Source: Marinosulfonomonas sp. (GTDB taxonomy: Bacteria; Pseudomonadota; Alphaproteobacteria; Rhodobacterales; Rhodobacteraceae). Taken from it: a stretch of DNA of 10,521 bases. Made by a program: the position numbers and the translations under genes. Positions 7,441 through 10,521 of the stretch are shown piece by piece; positions within the stretch are counted from its first letter, which is position 1, and every line of letters begins with the position of its first letter. The notes under the pieces are model-generated. The model was not told the DNA's origin. It was given only the letters and a program-made list of their open reading frames with translations, and did no database searches. The DNA lies in the NCBI GenBank assembly GCA_026989405.1, contig JALSJL010000439.1, positions 1-10,521 on the forward strand. The letters run 5' to 3'.

Positions 7441-8213
7441 AAATCCAGCAGGGCAAGAACCTCGGCATGCAGTTGCGGTGTGCAGGCGGTGACGACGCGG
7501 CCGTCACTGTCAAATGACAAGGCCTTGCCCGACCAGTCCGTGATCACTCCGCCAGCGGCCTGGACGACCGGTGCCAAGGCCATGAAATCGTAGGGTTCAA
7601 GGCCGATATCGACCACGGCATCGATCAGCCCGGCTGCAACAAGCGCATGGGGATAGCAATCATATGCCATGCGCCGTGTGTGTCCCGCATGAGCAAGGCG
7701 GGCAAACCGCTCCGGGTCGTCCGCGTGGAGCCGCTCGGCCTCATTCACATACAGGATCGCGTCATCCAGCCGCTTTGTGGTCCGGCAGGCAATCGGTTTT
7801 TCATTCAACCAGGCTCCAATTCCCGGCGCGCCAGAAAAGGTCTCGGACAGCGCCGGCATGGCGATGATGCCAAGCGCGGGCTCTCCGTCGACAACATGGG
7901 CGAGCAGCAAGCCAAACAGCGGGTTGCCAGAGATGAATGAACGTGTCCCGTCGATGGGATCGACCACCCACATGGGCGCATTTCTGTTGCCCTGCACGCC
8001 GAATTCCTCGCCAAAAATTCCATGTTCCGGAAATTTTTCGGCAAGCGCCTCACGGATGGCTGTTTCAGTCGCGCGGTCGGCCACAGTGACCGGGCTTTCG
8101 TCAGCCTTGACTTCGATGTCCAGAGGCTCACGAAAGTGCGAAAGCGCAACGGCGCCGGCGTCTGCGGCAATCTGGCGGGCCGCTTGCAGCAATTCTTCGG
8201 TGTTTTCCGGCAT
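7413..8213 (-). CDS. Inositol-monophosphatase-family phosphatase, HisN (histidinol-phosphatase)-like
   Basis: The product is 266 residues from ATG 8213, chosen because GGGAA lies a few nt upstream. A GTG at 8228, overlapping the previous stop codon by one base, would add five residues but has no clear ribosome site. Seen: metal-binding blocks GEE (68-70), WVVDPIDGT (82-90) and EPYDFMAL (206-213, D209 ligand), followed by AGGVITDW (220-227). Known: these are the Mg2+ sites of Li+-sensitive IMPase-type phosphatases. DPIDGTRSFISG and the DCYPHALVAAGLID stretch (185-198) resemble the HisN subgroup that dephosphorylates histidinol phosphate. No histidine genes are nearby, so another phosphate ester from the amine pathway is equally possible (inference). 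The gene follows the second DeoR repressor directly, so the two are presumably one transcript. The last ten residues (about 257-266) extend beyond the usual end and lie in the part that overlaps the kinase gene. Confidence 0.9.
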   Translation of the reverse strand: MPENTEELLQAARQIAADAGAVALSHFREPLDIEVKADESPVTVADRATETAIREALAEKFPEHGIFGEEFGVQGNRNAPMWVVDPIDGTRSFISGNPLFGLLLAHVVDGEPALGIIAMPALSETFSGAPGIGAWLNEKPIACRTTKRLDDAILYVNEAERLHADDPERFARLAHAGHTRRMAYDCYPHALVAAGLIDAVVDIGLEPYDFMALAPVVQAAGGVITDWSGKALSFDSDGRVVTACTPQLHAEVLALLDFQADRTAAT

Positions 8214-8227
8214 GGTGTTCCCAGACA

Positions 8228-9004
8228 CTAGTTGGCGGTCACGATTTCAATACCCTGCTCTGACGCCATGGCAAGCAAGTCGGCGGGAGGGGTCTCATCT
8301 GTCACCAGAATATCGACAATGGAAAGATCCGCCGCACAAATAGGGGCGCTGCGGTGAAATTTCCGTGCATCTGCGGCCACTATCCTGCACCCGGCGTTCT
8401 TCATGATCAGGCGCGAGAATTTCGCTTCTTCCATGTCATGCAGCATCAGCCCGGTCGAGGCGTCGATTGCGGCGGCAGACAGAATGGCAAAGTCAGTCTG
8501 AAACCGTGCTGCGAATTCCATTGCATCGGCCCCAAATGCGCCGCCGTCGTGCGGGCGCAGCTCACCGCCGGCCATGAACACACGATTGTCGTTTCGGCAG
8601 GCCAGCTTGTAGGCGACGGCAACGGAATTGGTCACGACAAGCAGGTTCCTGTGGCCCAGCAACGCCTGGGCAATATAAGTGGTTGTGCTGCCGATATCGA
8701 GAAACAACGATGCGCCGTCGGGCAACAGATCGGCGACGGCCCGGGCGATTTTTCGTTTGGCGTCCGGGTTCTCCGCAATTCGGTGGTGCAGGTCGGCTTC
8801 CTGCTCCGAGACCAGCCTGGCCCCACCGTGCATCTTTTCCACGAGGCCACTGTCGGCGAGCCTCTTGATATTTCGTCGCACGGTTTCTTCGCTGACATCC
8901 AGAGCTGCAGCGAGCGTATTGATCCGGCTGACGCCTCCGGCGCGACGCAGTTCCTCAAGGATTGCCTGCTGCCGGAAGTTGCCCCTGGGTTGTGGTTCGG
9001 TCAC
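8228..9004 (-). CDS. DeoR/GlpR-family transcriptional repressor (second of two)
   Basis: The product is 258 residues starting at GTG 9004, which is supported by a strong AAAGGAG on the minus strand (9010-9016) 5 nt upstream. The winged helix covers about 9-62, with recognition region SEETVRRNIKRL (38-49) and the family HGG (59-61). The sensor domain is about 80-240, with DIGSTT (103-108), VVTNS (123-127), VFMAGGELRPHDGGAFGA (142-159) and DFAILSA (171-177). Known: GlpR-type repressors respond to a phosphorylated metabolite. It is a paralogue of the DeoR protein at 3218-3970. It is divergent from the betaine-type binding protein gene and lies immediately upstream of the phosphatase gene in the same direction, so it probably controls both the transporter and its own transcript. 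The effector is unknown. A phosphorylated product of the neighbouring kinase is an attractive guess, with no direct evidence. Confidence 0.9.
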   Translation of the reverse strand: MTEPQPRGNFRQQAILEELRRAGGVSRINTLAAALDVSEETVRRNIKRLADSGLVEKMHGGARLVSEQEADLHHRIAENPDAKRKIARAVADLLPDGASLFLDIGSTTTYIAQALLGHRNLLVVTNSVAVAYKLACRNDNRVFMAGGELRPHDGGAFGADAMEFAARFQTDFAILSAAAIDASTGLMLHDMEEAKFSRLIMKNAGCRIVAADARKFHRSAPICAADLSIVDILVTDETPPADLLAMASEQGIEIVTAN

Positions 9005-9050
9005 AGAAACTCCTTTTTCGCGCGGCGGTATTGGTGCCGATCATTGAGTG

Positions 9051-9079
9051 ATTTCAGGCAAAATACCACAATTTATCAA
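9051..9079 (-). promoter_or_regulatory. Probable sigma-70-type promoter of the second DeoR-phosphatase transcript
   Basis: On the minus strand, TTGATA (9074-9079, 5 of 6 to TTGACA) and TGAAAT (9051-9056, 4 of 6 to TATAAT) are separated by 17 nt. Transcription would start near 9044, leaving a leader of about 40 nt before GTG 9004 with its AAAGGAG site. Confidence 0.45.
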
Positions 9080-9087
9080 GTAATAAA
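9072..9087. promoter_or_regulatory. Candidate operator, TTTAT-N6-ATAAA inverted repeat
   Basis: A perfect 5-bp inverted repeat, TTTAT (9072-9076) and ATAAA (9083-9087), overlaps the -35 of the second DeoR promoter and lies about 20 nt upstream of the possible -35 for the transporter. Its place suits autoregulation by the DeoR protein and joint control of the transporter. It is short and AT-rich, so chance is not excluded. Confidence 0.35.
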
Positions 9088-9204
9088 GCTGAAGCGTGGG
9101 GAAAAATGTTGATTTTTGGGGGGAATCGCCGAAAGAATGGTCGTGTTGCAACGGCCTCGTCGAAGAAGTTCGCGCGTGCGCCCTTGGATCACAGGGAGAG
9201 AAAA

Positions 9205-10146
9205 ATGAAAATTGCGACATCTATTGCGATGGCGGCCGCGGCCGTTGCCCTGACCGCCAGTTCGGTGGTTGGTCAGGAGTCCACGGACCCGATCAAGCTG
9301 ACGACCCATGACTGGACCGGCCAACTGATCACGACGGGGATCATGGGCAAGGTTCTTGAGAATGCCGGCTACAATGTCGAGTATGTCCAGGCAGACTACA
9401 TTGCCCAGTTTGCGGGGCTGAAAACCGGCGATCTCCATGTCGCGATGGAGATTTGGGAAACCACCGGCCGCGAGGCGATGGATGATGCGACCCAAAGCGG
9501 CAACGTGGTGAACATGGGCGAAACCGGCATGCAGGCCATCGAAGAATGGTGGTATCCGGCCTATATGGAAGAGCGCTGCCCCGGTCTGCCCGATTGGCAG
9601 GCTCTCAATGATTGCGCGGCAGAATTTGCAACACCGGAAACCGCCCCGCTGGGTCGATACCTTGGTGGCCCTGTCACTTGGGGCGGCTTTGATGACGAGC
9701 GGGTCGAGGCCCTGGGCATGGACTTCGAGGTTGTTCACGCCGGAACCGATGCGGCGCTTTTTGCAGAGTTGGAAAGCGCATATCAGCGTCAGGCCCCGAT
9801 CGTGCTGTGGCTGTATTCGCCGCACTGGGCGCCGGCCAAGTTCGAGGGCAGCTTCGTGAAGTTTCCGCCTTACACGCCGGAATGCTATTCGGACCCGTCC
9901 GTGGGGATGAACCCGAATGCGGCCTATGATTGCGGCAAACCCACCGGGCCGATCTGGAAAGTGGCATGGGCTGGAGTAGAGGACAAGTGGCCGGGCGCAG
10001 CCAGGATGATCCGTGGGTTCAACATCTCGAACGAAGACATGGGCGCGCTTGTCGCGCAGGTTGATCTTGAAGGCATGTCTGTCGATGATGCGGTCGCCGG
10101 CTGGCTCGCGGCCAACGAGTCGAACTGGTCGACCTGGGACGATTGA
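9205..10146 (+). CDS. ABC transporter periplasmic binding protein for glycine betaine/quaternary amines (OpuAC/ProX-like)
   Basis: The product is 313 residues. ATG 9205 has GGGAG at 9194-9198 and yields a classical Sec signal peptide: Lys at residue 2, hydrophobic core 4-22 and a probable cut after VVGQ (about 21-24). The mature protein is of the OpuAC type. Trp-rich segments that could form the aromatic cage for a methylated ammonium group are visible: HDWTGQ (35-40), EIWETT (82-87), EEWWYP (113-118) and LWLYSPHW (201-208). Four cysteines, C125/C137 and C227/C243, could form two disulfides in the periplasm. Known: such proteins deliver glycine betaine, proline betaine, choline or carnitine to a ProW/ProV-type permease. 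The gene is followed by a strong hairpin and the ATPase gene, and is divergent from a DeoR repressor. Catabolic context suggests uptake for use as carbon or nitrogen source instead of osmoprotection only (inference). The precise ligand is not determined. Confidence 0.9.
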   Translation: MKIATSIAMAAAAVALTASSVVGQESTDPIKLTTHDWTGQLITTGIMGKVLENAGYNVEYVQADYIAQFAGLKTGDLHVAMEIWETTGREAMDDATQSGNVVNMGETGMQAIEEWWYPAYMEERCPGLPDWQALNDCAAEFATPETAPLGRYLGGPVTWGGFDDERVEALGMDFEVVHAGTDAALFAELESAYQRQAPIVLWLYSPHWAPAKFEGSFVKFPPYTPECYSDPSVGMNPNAAYDCGKPTGPIWKVAWAGVEDKWPGAARMIRGFNISNEDMGALVAQVDLEGMSVDDAVAGWLAANESNWSTWDD

Positions 10147-10155
10147 GCGGCGGTC

Positions 10156-10183
10156 CGGGGAACGGGTTTCTGCCCGTTCTCCG
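10156..10183 (+). terminator. Intercistronic hairpin between binding protein and ATPase genes (attenuator or mRNA-stabilising stem)
   Basis: GGGGAACGGG (10157-10166) pairs with CCCGTTCTCC (10173-10182) with one G-T wobble, plus a closing C-G pair, giving an 11-bp stem with loop TTTCTG. It starts 9 nt after the binding-protein stop. No T-run follows, so full intrinsic termination is unlikely. Known: hairpins at this position in ABC uptake operons often protect the binding-protein mRNA or reduce read-through, so that the binding protein exceeds the membrane parts. Confidence 0.6.
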
Positions 10184-10243
10184 ACCCACCAGATCTGCAC
10201 TGCATGCTCGCGGAGGTAACCGCGACAAACTGCCGAGGCCCGA

Positions 10244-10521
10244 ATGGATCGACCCGTAAAGCTCGATTGCCGGGGGGTATGGAAACTCTACGGCCCGCAC
10301 TCCAGGCAGTTTCTCAGAGCCCACGCCGGCGCCCCGGCCGAAGAAGATCTGGCCCGGGCGGGGATGATCGGTGCCGTGCGCAATGTCGACGTCAGAATTC
10401 ATGATGGCGAGTGCTTCGTGATCATGGGGTTGTCCGGGTCCGGCAAATCGACGCTGGTGCGCTGTCTGTCCCGGCTGATTGAACCTACGGCCGGAGAGGT
10501 GCTTTTCGAAGGCCGCGACCT
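10244..10521 (+). CDS. proV: Glycine betaine/proline-type ABC transporter ATP-binding protein, N-terminal part (runs off window)
   Basis: The frame from ATG 10244 stays open to the window end, giving 92 codons. GAGG at 10235-10238 lies 5 nt upstream of the start. Seen: V-W-K-L-Y-G (residues 12-17) and, after a polar stretch, GAVRNVDVRIHDGE (43-56), FVIMGLSGSGKST (58-70) with the Walker A motif G62-T70 (K68), then LVRCLSRLIEPTAGEV (71-86). Known: a long N-terminal arm before the first strand, and the sequences FVIMGLSGSGKST and RLIEPTAGEV, are characteristic of ProV/OpuAA ATPases of betaine importers. The signature motif, Walker B and any C-terminal CBS domains are beyond the edge. It follows the binding-protein gene by 97 nt, with a hairpin between them. 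A permease gene is expected downstream. Confidence 0.9.
   Translation, partial: MDRPVKLDCRGVWKLYGPHSRQFLRAHAGAPAEEDLARAGMIGAVRNVDVRIHDGECFVIMGLSGSGKSTLVRCLSRLIEPTAGEVLFEGRD

Larger units (their letters stand above)
9005..9204. promoter_or_regulatory. 200-bp divergent regulatory region between the second DeoR gene and the ABC transporter operon
   Basis: No gene fits here. The left half is AT-rich and carries the promoter and inverted repeat annotated separately. For the transporter direction, a possible -35 TTGATT (9109-9114) and -10 AAGAAT (9133-9138) lie 18 nt apart, giving a leader of about 60 nt. TGATTTCA (9049-9056) and TTTTTCG (9014-9020) resemble elements upstream of the flavoprotein gene. 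An open frame extending the binding protein upstream to 9106 is Lys/Arg-rich and would bury its signal peptide, so it is not used. Confidence 0.4.

Noticed and set aside
8354..9112. Plus-strand open frame (252 codons) opposite the second DeoR gene
   Set aside because: The minus strand carries a complete DeoR protein with a strong ribosome site; the plus frame has no family features.
9106..9204. Upstream extension of the binding-protein frame by 33 codons
   Set aside because: The added residues are Lys/Arg-rich and would precede a standard Sec signal peptide; ATG 9205 has its own GGGAG site.
9076..10200. Long minus-strand open frame (374 codons) opposite the binding-protein gene
   Set aside because: It is an antisense shadow in GC-rich DNA: Arg/Pro-rich, with no recognisable domain, and it covers a gene with a clear signal peptide and family motifs.
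1..10521. Mobile elements, CRISPR arrays, tRNA or rRNA genes
   Set aside because: No transposase or integrase, no regularly spaced repeats, no cloverleaf or rRNA-like stretch was seen; gaps between genes are all 200 nt or less.

Overview
The window is a compact, GC-rich stretch of bacterial chromosome with high coding density and short intergenic gaps. The protein families (CueR-type regulator beside a Tat-exported multicopper oxidase, dimethylglycine-dehydrogenase-like flavoprotein, ProX/ProV-type uptake system, GlpR/DeoR regulators) and codon use suggest an alphaproteobacterium, most likely of the Rhodobacterales type. This assignment is an inference; there is no rRNA or other marker gene here.

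Left part (1-3207), metal handling. The 3' end of a CueR-like MerR regulator is followed on the same strand by a Tat-dependent multicopper oxidase, an arrangement that fits copper detoxification. A ZIP-family metal transporter on the minus strand converges on the oxidase. It is divergent from a second MerR regulator whose cysteines fit a divalent-metal (Zn/Cd/Pb) sensor. The 180-bp gap between these two holds a Fur-superfamily-like inverted repeat and a second dyad, both candidate operators.

Right part (3218-10521), uptake and breakdown of an amine. It holds a DeoR repressor (-); a large flavoprotein fused to a folate-binding GcvT module (+); a choline-kinase/APH-like small-molecule kinase (+) directly behind it; a HisN/inositol-monophosphatase-like phosphatase (-) whose 3' end overlaps the kinase gene; a second DeoR repressor (-) directly upstream of the phosphatase; then, divergently, a glycine-betaine-type periplasmic binding protein (+) and the start of its ABC ATPase (+), cut by the window end. 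A strong hairpin separates the last two genes.

Working model (inference): a quaternary or methylated amine is imported by the ProX/ProV-like transporter. The flavoprotein oxidatively demethylates it or a product, passing the C1 unit to tetrahydrofolate. The kinase and phosphatase add and remove phosphate on a related alcohol or amine, and the two paralogous DeoR proteins sense a phosphorylated intermediate. No single gene is of an unknown family. The combination of kinase, phosphatase, demethylase, two DeoR regulators and betaine-type importer is the part that may be undescribed. No RNA genes, insertion sequences, CRISPR arrays or attachment sites were seen.
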